64,000 nucleotides of DNA from CAZMHJ01 sp046350635 (GTDB lineage: Bacteria > Patescibacteriota > Saccharimonadia > Saccharimonadales > CAIOMD01), in the NCBI GenBank assembly GCA_046350635.1, contig JAXLZY010000001.1, positions 114,728-178,727 of the forward strand, given 5' to 3'. The notes below the pieces were generated by a model. It worked only from the letters and a program-made list of their open reading frames with translations. It ran no database searches and was not told where the DNA came from. Of the stretch, positions 47,764 to 57,501 are shown piece by piece (the stretch's first letter is position 1; each line of letters begins with the position of its first letter). Position numbers and translations under genes: made by a program.

Positions 47764-49667
47764 TGGCTGTCTTTGGTGGTAAACAACCCAAAATTGACCC
47801 AGTGCTAATGGCTGAACAGCAACGAGCACTCGAACAGCAAGAGGTTCAGGCGGCATTCCAAAAGGGTGTAACAGCACTCCGAGATTTTATCGCACCAAGT
47901 TCCATCGAATTCCAGAGTAACTTCTTTCAAATTGGTACCCGTTATGCCCGCACCTACTACGTCTATGGCTATCCACGCCAAATCTACACTGGCTGGTTAA
48001 GCGGTATGGTTAATATCGATGAAGTGATGGATATGTCAATCTATGTCTATCCGGTAGAGAGCCAGGTTGTACTCGAGAATTTGCGCAAAAAAGTAGGTCA
48101 GCTCGAAGCCGGTTTACAGATTGACGCCGAAAAGGGTAAGGTCCGTGACCCAGGTAAGCAAGCTGCCATTATGGATGCCGAAGAGATGCGCGATAAGCTT
48201 CAGGTGGGCGAAGAACGATTCTTTAGGTTTGGTCTGTACTTTACGATCTACGCAAGCTCAATGGATGAGCTCGAATTTGTAAGCCATAAAATTGAATCTA
48301 TGCTCGGCCAACAGCTCGTGTACTCAAAACCAGCTAGTGCCCAGCAAGAGCAGGGGCTTAACAGCGTTTTGCCCCAGTTTATGGATCAGCTTCAAATTCG
48401 CCGCAATATGAATACCGGTGCTATTAGTACTAGCTTTCCGTTCACGAGTGCCGACTTAACAGATGACCACGGCATTTTATACGGCATAAATATGCACAAT
48501 AGTGGCCTCGTTATTTTTGATAGATTCAGCCTAGAAAACGGTAATAGTGTTGTGTTCGCTAAATCCGGTGCTGGTAAAAGTTTTGCGGTTAAGTTAGAAA
48601 TTTTGCGTAGCCTCATGATGGGCACTGAGGTTTTTGTGTTAGACCCAGAAAACGAATACCAACGCATGGCCGAAGCAGTCGGTGGTGCCTATGTAAAGCT
48701 TTCGCTTGGTTCACCAACACGAATTAATCCATTTGATTTACCTCGAGTTGTAGATACCGAAGAAGCTGATAACGCCTTGCGCAGTAACCTCATTACACTC
48801 CATGGCTTATTGCGCCTCATGATGGGTGGAGCTCAGGCACAACTGCTTGGCAATGCAGGGCAAATGGCACCAGCGCTTAGCCCCGTAGAAGAAGCCGATT
48901 TAGATGCCGCACTTATAGAAACCTATGCCAAGGCAGGCATCACTAATGACCCGCTTACGCACACAAGTGTTCCGCCGACAATCAGCGACCTGTACGATAC
49001 CTTATTACATATGGGCGGAACAGGCCCGCAACTGGCGCAACGACTCCGCAAATACACAACCGGTACCTTTGCGGGTATTTTTAGTCAGCAAAGTAATACC
49101 GATATCAATAATCCTTTTGCGGTCTTTAACATTCGTGACTTAGAAGATGAGCTAAGGCCGGTAGCTATGTATATTGTTCTTAACTTTATATGGAACAAAA
49201 CTAAGGCAGATCAAAAGCGTCGCATTTTAGTAATAGACGAAGCCTGGCAATTTATGAAGTACGAAGATAGCGCCAGCTTTATCTTTAGCCTCGCAAAACG
49301 TGCCCGTAAATATAACCTTGGTATCACTACTATCAGCCAAGACGTAGAAGACTTTATTGGGTCGCGCATGGGTCGCGCAATCGTTGCTAACGCTTCAATG
49401 CAGCTACTCTTAAAACAAAGCCCAACTGCTGTCGACATGCTCGCAGACGTATTTAAGCTAACGAGCGAAGAAAAGAAACGCTTAAGCCAGTTCCCTGTCG
49501 GGCAAGGACTGTTTTTTGCGGGCCAAAGCCACGTACATATCCAAATTATGCCTAGCCCAACCGAAACAAGTCTTATCACAACCAACCCCGAGCAAGTCAA
49601 AGCTATTGAGCAACAGGGTCAGATACCGCTATCAGGTAACGCGACCGGCGAAATTAACGGATTTTAA
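47763..49667 (+). CDS. virB4: VirB4-like T4SS ATPase
   Basis: The 634-residue protein has the VirB4 C-terminal P-loop domain: Walker A FAKSGAGKSFAVKLEILRS (about residues 269-287), EVFVLDPENEYQRMAEAVGG, ILVIDEAWQFMKYEDSASFIFSLAKRARKYNLGITTISQDVEDF (Walker B and sensor region) and QLLLKQSPTAVDML. The N-terminal half holds the VirB4-type region starting RYARTYYVYGYPRQIYTGWLSG. It powers pilus assembly or substrate transport. It is translationally coupled to the TraC-like gene and is the last gene of that run. Confidence 0.95.
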   Translation: MAVFGGKQPKIDPVLMAEQQRALEQQEVQAAFQKGVTALRDFIAPSSIEFQSNFFQIGTRYARTYYVYGYPRQIYTGWLSGMVNIDEVMDMSIYVYPVESQVVLENLRKKVGQLEAGLQIDAEKGKVRDPGKQAAIMDAEEMRDKLQVGEERFFRFGLYFTIYASSMDELEFVSHKIESMLGQQLVYSKPASAQQEQGLNSVLPQFMDQLQIRRNMNTGAISTSFPFTSADLTDDHGILYGINMHNSGLVIFDRFSLENGNSVVFAKSGAGKSFAVKLEILRSLMMGTEVFVLDPENEYQRMAEAVGGAYVKLSLGSPTRINPFDLPRVVDTEEADNALRSNLITLHGLLRLMMGGAQAQLLGNAGQMAPALSPVEEADLDAALIETYAKAGITNDPLTHTSVPPTISDLYDTLLHMGGTGPQLAQRLRKYTTGTFAGIFSQQSNTDINNPFAVFNIRDLEDELRPVAMYIVLNFIWNKTKADQKRRILVIDEAWQFMKYEDSASFIFSLAKRARKYNLGITTISQDVEDFIGSRMGRAIVANASMQLLLKQSPTAVDMLADVFKLTSEEKKRLSQFPVGQGLFFAGQSHVHIQIMPSPTETSLITTNPEQVKAIEQQGQIPLSGNATGEINGF

Positions 49668-49678
49668 ATAAAACGCTA

Positions 49679-49707
49679 TTGCTTTTTTAGCAATTTATTG
49701 CTATAAT
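49679..49707 (+). promoter_or_regulatory. Promoter of the lipoprotein gene
   Basis: TTGCTT (49679-49684), a 17-bp spacer and TATAAT (49702-49707), with a TTGC immediately before the -10 (near-extended -10). It lies 12 bp after the virB4-like stop. Confidence 0.75.
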
Positions 49708-49732
49708 ATGCATATTAATTAGGATGCTTTTA

Positions 49733-50662
49733 ATGTTTTCTTCGAAAAATTCCTACGCAGATACAAAAGCTAACAAGCGAGTGGCTGCTGGTGCGATGAT
49801 ACTCGCAGGGGCACTAGCCTTAGCTGGCTGCGGAAACTCTGATAATAATGCCCCGTCATCACCAAACACACAGCCCGTTGCTACTGCGACCCCCTCAACC
49901 CCAGAAAGTCCAACAGAGACGCCATCAGTAAGCCCAACTACTTCACCTGAAAACGTTGTGCTACAATTCGATACTGATAAATTACCCGTAACCCCCAAAA
50001 ATTATTCCGAAGCTCGCGAAACATTAGAATTTCTTATCGATAAACAAGTAGACAAAAACCTTCGATCTAAATTATGGGATGCAATCGAATCAAATAACGC
50101 CGAATATTTCAATAAACTTAGTATTTCTAAAGAAGATGTTGAAGCAAATCTTCAGTATTACGAAGAATACCTAAAAACATTGGATATAATCGCAGACCAA
50201 TTCAGCGAAACTCCTGAAGCACGCATACCCATAAAATCGAATCGCCTCATGGGCGAAAGTATGGTTATTGTGTTACGAGAACTTCTGTCGAGAAACGATA
50301 TTGTTTCTAAATTGCAAGACAAAGCATCTGATATAAATGTAACTACTTTTTCTAAAAGAACTCGGGTGGATAATTCACCTATTACATCAGTTGCATTTAC
50401 AATTGCAAAAGTTGGCAAAGATCCCGAAGCTTGGAGCGCAGGCTACCATAACGAAGACGGCTCATTAAAAGTAATAACCGACGACATGATAATCGTGCAA
50501 GAACAGTTAAAGTTCAATCCAGCATCAGATTCAATGCAGTCAGAAGTACTTTCTCGAATTGTATATACCACTGTTAACAAGCTCGGCTCACTATGTATTG
50601 CAAAGCTTAGTGGTTTCGATACACACTGTGACGCACAAGTTGCAACCCATTTTGCTGAATAG
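49733..50662 (+). CDS. Lipoprotein, unknown function
   Basis: The 309-residue protein has a lipobox LALAGC at about residue 25-30 after a hydrophobic stretch, so it is probably lipidated and anchored outside the membrane. A Thr/Pro/Ser-rich linker (PVATATPSTPESPTETPSVS...) of about 50 residues leads to a folded domain with no recognised motif. Two C-terminal Cys (SLCIAKL; THCDAQV) may form a disulphide. The ATG at 49733 has AGGA 8 nt upstream; an earlier in-frame ATG (49724) sits directly on the AGG. It is in the middle of the T4SS region. Confidence 0.82.
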   Translation: MFSSKNSYADTKANKRVAAGAMILAGALALAGCGNSDNNAPSSPNTQPVATATPSTPESPTETPSVSPTTSPENVVLQFDTDKLPVTPKNYSEARETLEFLIDKQVDKNLRSKLWDAIESNNAEYFNKLSISKEDVEANLQYYEEYLKTLDIIADQFSETPEARIPIKSNRLMGESMVIVLRELLSRNDIVSKLQDKASDINVTTFSKRTRVDNSPITSVAFTIAKVGKDPEAWSAGYHNEDGSLKVITDDMIIVQEQLKFNPASDSMQSEVLSRIVYTTVNKLGSLCIAKLSGFDTHCDAQVATHFAE

Positions 50663-50741
50663 CCTGTAGCCTCTTTCATGCCATTACCATTTTGCTCAAA
50701 AAAATGGTAAAATAAACAGTATCATTTTGTGAAAAACTAAG

Positions 50742-53700
50742 ATGCCAAATGCTGTTTATGACGATGAGAAGGAGCGCACGGCTAATCCTGATTCTAGCCT
50801 TGTTAATGATAGCAACGAAACAGCTCAAACGGCATCTGATTCATCTTCGGATACAAACTTAGCTGATAAAGAATCAGATGCCGCAAAAAACGATACGTTT
50901 GACGAACCGCCAACAGCTGAAAAAAGTTTTTATAACCCAATGGGCGATAAGCAAAATTCACTCAAGTCTTCATCGACTTCAATCGTTTCAAATATAGCAA
51001 GACGGCGCGTAATATTAGGTGCCCTAATTCCAATAGGTCTAATTCTTATTGTTCTTTTTTTGATGAGTGCCCTTAAAATTCCAAACTACGCCGCAAATAT
51101 TGCAACCTATAGATTCGCTCGCTCAGCGATGGAATATGCTAAAACATCGTCAGAGATTGATGGAGCAAAAATTGCCATAGAAACAAGCGATGATACAAAA
51201 TACGGCAAATTCAGAGAAAAGTACGCAAATCTAAGATCAGCAACGTGGGGGAAGTTTGATCAGTACCGACCAGAAAAGGTGTATCAAAACCTTAAGGCAG
51301 ACGGAACGATAAAGTACGAGGTAGAAACCAAAAAATGGAAGGGAATCGAAACCCGTACAAAAATCACAGCGGTTATTATTAATAACGAACGAATTCCCGT
51401 AGAAAGCCAAACATTCAGACAACGTTTTGGGAGCCCAGTAGACTCTTACAGAGATAGGTTGAAGTATTCTAGGGCAGTTAATGCACAAATTAGTGAAGCG
51501 TTAAAGGGTTCTAGTACACTCGTAAGAAGCTCGGTGGCCAAAAAAATACGTGCAGATTTAAATATTAAGCTACGATTTTGGGAAAAGGGTGCCAAAAACT
51601 ATAGTGGCCTTAAGCCAGATGAAGCCGACCAATTGTTACTTAAAGAAAATGACGAAAGAATACGCACCAAACCAACTGGCACGGCAACAACGAGCTCAAT
51701 AAACGAAGCGACCGATAAAGTAGACAATGCTATCAAGGACTGTATTGACGATGCCGACTGTGCCAAGGAGATGGCGAGTGGTGAAAACCCAGAAAAAATA
51801 ACCACCGCATTAACAGAATCTGCCGACGAAGGCATTGTAAGAAAAGCTCTTGGTATTATTAGCCCAACATACGGGATTGTTGTGCCTGCTTGTATGATTT
51901 ACGATGGCTCGATTGATCACGCATCTGATGCAATCGATGCGCAAACTGCCAGCACCATTAAAACCTACAACACATTTGCAACTCAGGCTGACCAGCAAAA
52001 AGTCGGAGACACCTCTCCAGAGGCGATAGCTGCCGTCAATAGGAAATTAGCGGCTGGTGATTCGGTTCCCGATCAATACCTAAGTGGGCGCACGGTTGAT
52101 ACATCTGTAGAAAAAAGCCCGCAAGCATCGGTGCTTGGCGACTTTACAATGTTAAACGCTTTAATACCAAATCAAACCGTGGCAAATGGTTTAAATACTA
52201 TCGCAGAGCCAGTATGTAAAACCTTAACCAATGTAGGAGTTAATGCAGCTATTGCTGGAGTGAGCATTGTAATAGCTATCTTTACTGGCGGGACAAGTGG
52301 TGCCGCTGAAGGTGCCGGAAGTCAAAGTATTCGCGCCATTGTCACCGCAACCCTAGAAAAAGGCTTTCTTAAAACGATAGTTAAATCAGCAGTTGATAAG
52401 GTTGCGACAATTGAAGGCAGAAATCAACTTAAGGGTTTTAGTAAGAAATTTGCTCGAGATTTTGTGGCTATAGAAGGAGCTACCGCTCTCACAAAACTAT
52501 TAGTAATGTCACGTTCAGGGCTTATAAATAATGGCGCTACATCAAGTGGTGCTGACTATATTAATCAGGCAGATATGGGTGCGGTAAACGAAAACAACAT
52601 CTATATGCAACAAATGATGTATGGTGCACCAATGACGAATGCAAACACCGCACTTGCCGATAAAAGCGCAACAACTTTATTAGCAGAAAAAGAGTCCCAG
52701 GCTCCGGGGCTTGGCAAGTATTTTGGGATTACTTCACCCGTTTCAAAAATCAGAAACAATATGGCTATTGGCTTTGCGAGTATGAAGCAAAGGGGACTAT
52801 CATCAAGTTTGAAATATTTCAGTTTTGGCTCGGTCTTAAAGTCGATTATTCCAAATCAAAATGTGAGTGCCGCAGACACCTCAGGAGCAAACTGGGGCAT
52901 CGTTCAATGGGGTTGGACAGACGAAGAAAACGCTTTAATTGCCCGCGATTCATCGTATGGGGTAGTTGAAAATGAAGCTGCATTATCCGATCAAGTTCGT
53001 AGTGTGGTAGAGTCAGAATATGGTAAGTGTTTTTCAAGTACTATGGGCACCTTGCTTGGTTCGGGTGACATTAAAAGAAATGAGTCGGGGGATGTGGTAA
53101 CAAATGACGGTTTGTGTTCGCCAGAAAACCTCGGCCCAAAGAACCCTAAGTACGGCGATGCGGTATTTAGGTGGCGTCTTTCTAAAAAGCGCGAGATGGT
53201 ATTAGATCAAAACCTTGGGCTACAAAACCCATCAAAAGATGGTAAAAGCGATAGTGGTGGAACTGTAGGTGGTGGCGGGAGTTCGGGTGGTCAAGGCATG
53301 AGTGCCGACGAGGTTTTTGCGCAATGTAAAAACAATACCGCAACCGGCAAAGTAAAAATTGTTTGCGGGACCACCGAACTAAATGGGGTACCCTACGGAG
53401 AAAACTTCGTAAGCGCCTGGAAGGATGCTAAGCCATCTCCGTTAGGTTGTAATTCATACGCCAATATAGCAATTGCTCGTGCAACGAACGGAAAATATCG
53501 CAAAGATTATTGCTCGGGTGGATACGAAAAAGAAGGTGCGCGTGAAGGTAATTTCAAAAAAATCGCCAAAACTGCCGTTCAACCCGGAGATTTAATCATT
53601 CACGACCGCTTGGGTGGTGCGTCATGTGGTGGCACGAGTGGAGAGGGCCACGTTGAAGTTGTTGTTTCGTACGATCCCAAAACCGACAAACTTATTACTA

Positions 53701-53807
53701 CAGGAGCCCACAGTTCAAGAACACCGTCAGGTGTCACCGATCCGGTTAACCTCAAGAATAGTGACTATTGGGATTACGGCGTTGAGTATGTCGGAGGTGG
53801 CTTGTAA
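50742..53807 (+). CDS. Large T4SS-associated membrane protein with C-terminal NlpC/P60- or CHAP-like domain
   Basis: The 1021-residue protein has a polar N-terminus of about 88 residues, one TM (about 90-112), a long helical extracytoplasmic region with a second hydrophobic stretch (about 500-525, IAGVSIVIAIFTGGTSGAAEGAG), and after a Gly/Ser linker (about 838-852) a C-terminal domain: SPLGCNSYANIAIARA (candidate catalytic Cys), GDLIIHDRLGG, and EGHVEVVVSYD (candidate His). This is the layout of NlpC/P60 or CHAP peptidoglycan amidase/peptidase domains. The protein could open the wall for the secretion machine. Confidence 0.78.
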   Translation: MPNAVYDDEKERTANPDSSLVNDSNETAQTASDSSSDTNLADKESDAAKNDTFDEPPTAEKSFYNPMGDKQNSLKSSSTSIVSNIARRRVILGALIPIGLILIVLFLMSALKIPNYAANIATYRFARSAMEYAKTSSEIDGAKIAIETSDDTKYGKFREKYANLRSATWGKFDQYRPEKVYQNLKADGTIKYEVETKKWKGIETRTKITAVIINNERIPVESQTFRQRFGSPVDSYRDRLKYSRAVNAQISEALKGSSTLVRSSVAKKIRADLNIKLRFWEKGAKNYSGLKPDEADQLLLKENDERIRTKPTGTATTSSINEATDKVDNAIKDCIDDADCAKEMASGENPEKITTALTESADEGIVRKALGIISPTYGIVVPACMIYDGSIDHASDAIDAQTASTIKTYNTFATQADQQKVGDTSPEAIAAVNRKLAAGDSVPDQYLSGRTVDTSVEKSPQASVLGDFTMLNALIPNQTVANGLNTIAEPVCKTLTNVGVNAAIAGVSIVIAIFTGGTSGAAEGAGSQSIRAIVTATLEKGFLKTIVKSAVDKVATIEGRNQLKGFSKKFARDFVAIEGATALTKLLVMSRSGLINNGATSSGADYINQADMGAVNENNIYMQQMMYGAPMTNANTALADKSATTLLAEKESQAPGLGKYFGITSPVSKIRNNMAIGFASMKQRGLSSSLKYFSFGSVLKSIIPNQNVSAADTSGANWGIVQWGWTDEENALIARDSSYGVVENEAALSDQVRSVVESEYGKCFSSTMGTLLGSGDIKRNESGDVVTNDGLCSPENLGPKNPKYGDAVFRWRLSKKREMVLDQNLGLQNPSKDGKSDSGGTVGGGGSSGGQGMSADEVFAQCKNNTATGKVKIVCGTTELNGVPYGENFVSAWKDAKPSPLGCNSYANIAIARATNGKYRKDYCSGGYEKEGAREGNFKKIAKTAVQPGDLIIHDRLGGASCGGTSGEGHVEVVVSYDPKTDKLITTGAHSSRTPSGVTDPVNLKNSDYWDYGVEYVGGGL

Positions 53808-54367
53808 TGAATGCGTTGCAAATTCTTATTAAATATAAGGTGCTAATTATTAGTTTGTTCACCTTTATTTTAATAACATTCATTGTATTTAAATTTGCCC
53901 CAGTGACGGTTGTAAATCCTGAACCAATTAATAATATGTATATAAATAATGTTCATGCCGAGGCTTTAAAGGTAAGTACAACATCGGGGAAAAAACGAAT
54001 CGGATTTAGTAATCCCACAACTGTATATAAAGAAGAAACTGTTTTCTTATGGCCGTTCCAGACATATACTCCTAAATATTCTGGTGAAAAGCAGAATACT
54101 GCATCTATATTAAAAGAGTCTGGATACACAGATATAGCTGAATATCCATTTATTTCAGAGAAGTATTTTTCACAAAATAGATGGTTGGTAGTCTACGAAA
54201 AGAGTAGCGGTGGCTTTGACACAACGCGGGTTGTGGGTGTATTAAAATACAGCTCAAAATCTGGATTATGGGAAGTGGTCGATCGCAGCTCAAGCCTACA
54301 CGAGGACTGGTGGGATAGCATAATGCCAGACGAGATATTAAACTACATAGAAAACGGTGGTAGGTAG
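53807..54367 (+). CDS. Single-TM exported protein of the T4SS region, unknown
   Basis: The 186-residue protein has an N-terminal TM (about residues 13-33, IISLFTFILITFIVFKFAPV) and an extracytoplasmic domain with YKEETVFLWPFQTYTPKYSGE, a helical middle, and KSSGGFDTTRVVGVLKYSSKSGLWEVVDRSSSL. No family known to me. Its ATG overlaps the previous stop (TAATG) and its stop is 1 bp from the next ATG, so it is part of one operon with the two wall-enzyme genes. Confidence 0.75.
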   Translation: MNALQILIKYKVLIISLFTFILITFIVFKFAPVTVVNPEPINNMYINNVHAEALKVSTTSGKKRIGFSNPTTVYKEETVFLWPFQTYTPKYSGEKQNTASILKESGYTDIAEYPFISEKYFSQNRWLVVYEKSSGGFDTTRVVGVLKYSSKSGLWEVVDRSSSLHEDWWDSIMPDEILNYIENGGR

Positions 54368-54368
54368 C

Positions 54369-56984
54369 ATGGCTATCTTGGGTTTACTTGGATTTGAAGC
54401 AATAAATAGACGTCGGCTATTGCGTTCGTTTGTATTACTTTTTGTTCTATTCGGCTTTATCTTCTCAACGTTATATTCACAAATATCGTACGCACAAGGT
54501 ATAACAGTGAGTGATCTTAACGCCATACTCGAAAAACATCCAAACTATGACCCTAATGCGACTGATTGCCAAAACGTAACCCCAGCACTTCAAACAGTAA
54601 CAACAAATAAATCTGTGTATGTAATTGGTGATTCTTACCTTAGGGATTCAGCCACACTACTTACAACCAGCTTAAAAGCATCTGGTTACGAGACGGTAAC
54701 AATCAATGGTCATGGTGGTCGTGGTATTAACCGACCTGCAAACGATGGTGCGCCCGCAGCTTTAACCGCCATCGAGCAAGATAAAGATAAAATTGCATCT
54801 GCAGGTACGATAATTATTATTCTAGGTACGAATCCTTCTGACGCAGCAACTCCACCAGGTCCAATTAATGCTTACGATTCTTCAATACCTGTTTTTATGA
54901 AAAAATTAACTGGCTATAATGCTCAAGCTCGTATTTTCTGGGTTAATACTGATCACCTTGATACTCAGAGAACGGTATTAATTAAACCAACAAACACAGC
55001 CATCGAAAAATACTCGAGTCAGTTTTCGTATAAAGTTGTCGATTGGTATAGCGCTTTAGAAAAAACTACTAAAAAACAGTACTTAGACCCTTCTTCAAGC
55101 TACCTACACCCAAACACGACAAAAGGGTATCCACTTTTTGTAGACACAATTAAAGCGAGTGTGGGCAGTCCTATTACCTCATACCAAGACTCCTCAAACG
55201 CACCGTCGGTAGCTAGCAACTCAGTAAACCTTAAATTATTGACAGATGTACAGGAAAAAAATAAACCAAATGTCCCTATTATCTGGAATTGGCTCCGCGC
55301 AAAAGGATTTAGTGAGGTTCAGACTGCCGGAATTATGGGTAATATTTATCAAGAAAGTAAGTTCCAGATAGACCTTTGGGATCCACCTGCATACGGCTTA
55401 ATTCAATGGCAACATGAACGCCTAGATCAATTAAAAAAGTTTGCCTCTAATCGTAATATTCCTCTTGATAATATCGATACCCAGATGCGTTTTATGATGA
55501 CCGAGTTAACGAGTAAGACTGGTCGATTTTATGAACCGGTTTATCTACCACTGAAAAAGACTACCGATTTAGCGACAGCAGTTAATTTAATGCTTGAGCA
55601 TTACGAAGAGCCAGGGGATTACGAAACCGAGCGCCCATTACGACTTAAGTGGGCAAAAGAAGTACTAGAAACTATGGGTGGAAGTGCCGTTTCAACACCC
55701 ACTCCAGCACCAACTGATGGAAAAACAAATTGTGCCCCCGTGACAGGTAATTCCTGTGAGTCAATTTTGCTTCCGACAATTATCGACCCCAGTAAGTTGG
55801 GAAGTGCCATAGATAAGTATATTAGCGATGTCAGTAAATCATATAACGGCAAAAAATCACCATTTGACGGCCTTGGTTCAAAGTTTGTAGAAGGGGGTAT
55901 TAAATCGGGTATTAATCCATTTATCGCAGTGGTTCACGCACACAAAGAATCTCTTTTTGCACTGTATGATGCAAAGGGTTGGCATAACTATACGTTCGCA
56001 ACTAAAGAAGCTGCTGCGGCTGGGAATACCGCTCAGCTTTCTCCTTCGTATAATGCCTATGGTCGGTCTGCGGGCGGTGATCAGCCGACTGTTTGGTATA
56101 ACGGAAGTAATGGTCCACGCCCCGTCTATAAGTGGTCTTCTTGGGAAAATAGCTTAACGGGTGATGATAGTTTCTTTGCGTATTACAAACGCAAATGGGT
56201 AGACGAAAAAAAATACACCTCTATAGACGACATCATTAAAGAATACGCGCCAGCATCCGATGGCAACAACCCCTCAGAATACGCTTCTTTTATGCATAAT
56301 AATATTTCAAAACTAATCTCACTTGCCGGCGATTCTATCGACTGTGGTAGTGGTGGAGCTGGTGCCGGTGGTTCTGGTGGCACAAAACTTGACGGTAAAG
56401 AAACTGTAAAACTTCAATATGGGTACTACGTTAAAGATGGGGGTGATCCGAAGATGATTTACTATAGCCAATACGACGCTAGATATAATGGCGCAGAAGG
56501 TAAGAAGATATACCCCAGCTATGACAGAACAGATCTAGGACCTTTTGGCCAGTGTGGATGTTTTTCAACCAGTATGGCGATGGCAATAAACACAATCGGA
56601 GCCAATAAAAACATTAATCCTCTTGATATCGGAAAAGAAGTGCTAGCGGCCGGCGTCAACGCAGGTGGTTGTGGGTACAGTGGCGAATCTGGCTTTGGTG
56701 AAAAACTTGGTCCAAAATTTAATGTTTCGATTAAGTCTACAAACTCATTCACGGTTGCAAAACAAGGTTTACGTGATGGCGGATTGGTTGTGTTAAGTGT
56801 TGGACCTTCTGAGTTTACGACGGGAAGTCACTATATAGTTTTAAGAGGTTTGACGAGTGATGGTAAATTTGCTGTTGCTAATCCAACAAACAAAGACCAG
56901 ACACTAACTGGTACATACACTGAAAGCCACATAAGTAGTATCTTTAATGGTAGCGGAAAGATGTGGGTAGTAAGTGCTAAGTGA
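54369..56984 (+). CDS. Secreted four-domain cell-wall enzyme: SGNH esterase, lysozyme, glucosaminidase, C39-like peptidase
   Basis: The 871-residue protein starts at ATG 54369, with GGTGG/AGG before it. A TM/signal helix (about 18-40) is followed by: an SGNH hydrolase (VIGDSYL, GDS 87-89; LGTNPSD; DPSSSYLHPN with Asp240 and His247), likely an O-acyl esterase; a phage-tail-lysozyme-like domain (about 298-435, GIMGNIYQESKF with Glu329); a glucosaminidase-type domain (about 465-655, VVHAHKESLFALYDAKGWHNY with Glu527); and a C39-like cysteine peptidase domain (about 690-871, GQCGCFSTSMAMAIN, HYIVLRG, NP). Together they could remove acetyl groups and cut glycan and peptide bonds of peptidoglycan. 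Confidence 0.85.
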   Translation: MAILGLLGFEAINRRRLLRSFVLLFVLFGFIFSTLYSQISYAQGITVSDLNAILEKHPNYDPNATDCQNVTPALQTVTTNKSVYVIGDSYLRDSATLLTTSLKASGYETVTINGHGGRGINRPANDGAPAALTAIEQDKDKIASAGTIIIILGTNPSDAATPPGPINAYDSSIPVFMKKLTGYNAQARIFWVNTDHLDTQRTVLIKPTNTAIEKYSSQFSYKVVDWYSALEKTTKKQYLDPSSSYLHPNTTKGYPLFVDTIKASVGSPITSYQDSSNAPSVASNSVNLKLLTDVQEKNKPNVPIIWNWLRAKGFSEVQTAGIMGNIYQESKFQIDLWDPPAYGLIQWQHERLDQLKKFASNRNIPLDNIDTQMRFMMTELTSKTGRFYEPVYLPLKKTTDLATAVNLMLEHYEEPGDYETERPLRLKWAKEVLETMGGSAVSTPTPAPTDGKTNCAPVTGNSCESILLPTIIDPSKLGSAIDKYISDVSKSYNGKKSPFDGLGSKFVEGGIKSGINPFIAVVHAHKESLFALYDAKGWHNYTFATKEAAAAGNTAQLSPSYNAYGRSAGGDQPTVWYNGSNGPRPVYKWSSWENSLTGDDSFFAYYKRKWVDEKKYTSIDDIIKEYAPASDGNNPSEYASFMHNNISKLISLAGDSIDCGSGGAGAGGSGGTKLDGKETVKLQYGYYVKDGGDPKMIYYSQYDARYNGAEGKKIYPSYDRTDLGPFGQCGCFSTSMAMAINTIGANKNINPLDIGKEVLAAGVNAGGCGYSGESGFGEKLGPKFNVSIKSTNSFTVAKQGLRDGGLVVLSVGPSEFTTGSHYIVLRGLTSDGKFAVANPTNKDQTLTGTYTESHISSIFNGSGKMWVVSAK

Positions 56985-57501
56985 TAAACTCAAACAACTA
57001 TCGGACGAGCAAAAAAAACAACTGCTAATTATCGGTGTGGTGATTCTTGTAATACTGTTTTTTGGAGTTATCGGATTCACGAGTGGCTCTGGGAATAATA
57101 ATACAAGTGTAAAAAAAGATGCTTATGGCGATTTAATCGAAACTAAGATTTCTGGTCAACCAATAGAATCAAAAGACGACACTTTTGTTATACGATTTAA
57201 TGATTTTCTTACAAATAACGTATCACCCCTACAGCTTGATGCACTTAAAAAATCAATTAGGTTTTATATATGGGACACTATAAATAGTGATGAGACTAAG
57301 GCTGTTTTTGACGATGGTAAATTTGAATCTCAGGGTGAATCTAGTATCTATACGGTGACAGTAAGAACAAACAACAATACTACAAAATTTACAATTAGAA
57401 TGAAGATAGATAATAAACTAAATATTGTGTCTGCGACTGCGGATTACAATGGAGTATCGACAGATTTATCAGTCACTCCAAGAACGACTAACCAAGACTG
57501 A
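56974..57501 (+). CDS. Single-TM exported protein, unknown
   Basis: The 175-residue protein starts with GTG at 56974, overlapping the previous stop by 11 bp, which suggests coupling. A short cytoplasmic KLKQLSDEQKKQ segment leads to one TM (about 17-38), then an outside domain with ETKISGQPIESKDDTFVIRF and a beta-looking C-terminal half (YTVTVRTNNNTTKFTIRMKI). VirB8-like proteins share this architecture, but the identity is unproven. Its 3' end overlaps recF (convergent) by 14 bp. Confidence 0.72.
   Translation: MLSDKLKQLSDEQKKQLLIIGVVILVILFFGVIGFTSGSGNNNTSVKKDAYGDLIETKISGQPIESKDDTFVIRFNDFLTNNVSPLQLDALKKSIRFYIWDTINSDETKAVFDDGKFESQGESSIYTVTVRTNNNTTKFTIRMKIDNKLNIVSATADYNGVSTDLSVTPRTTNQD

Noticed and set aside
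51243..51256. Another GGGGGAAGT (TTCCCCC on the minus strand) inside the 1021-residue protein gene
   Set aside because: It is within an ordinary coding frame, antisense to the gene and without hairpins; treated as chance.
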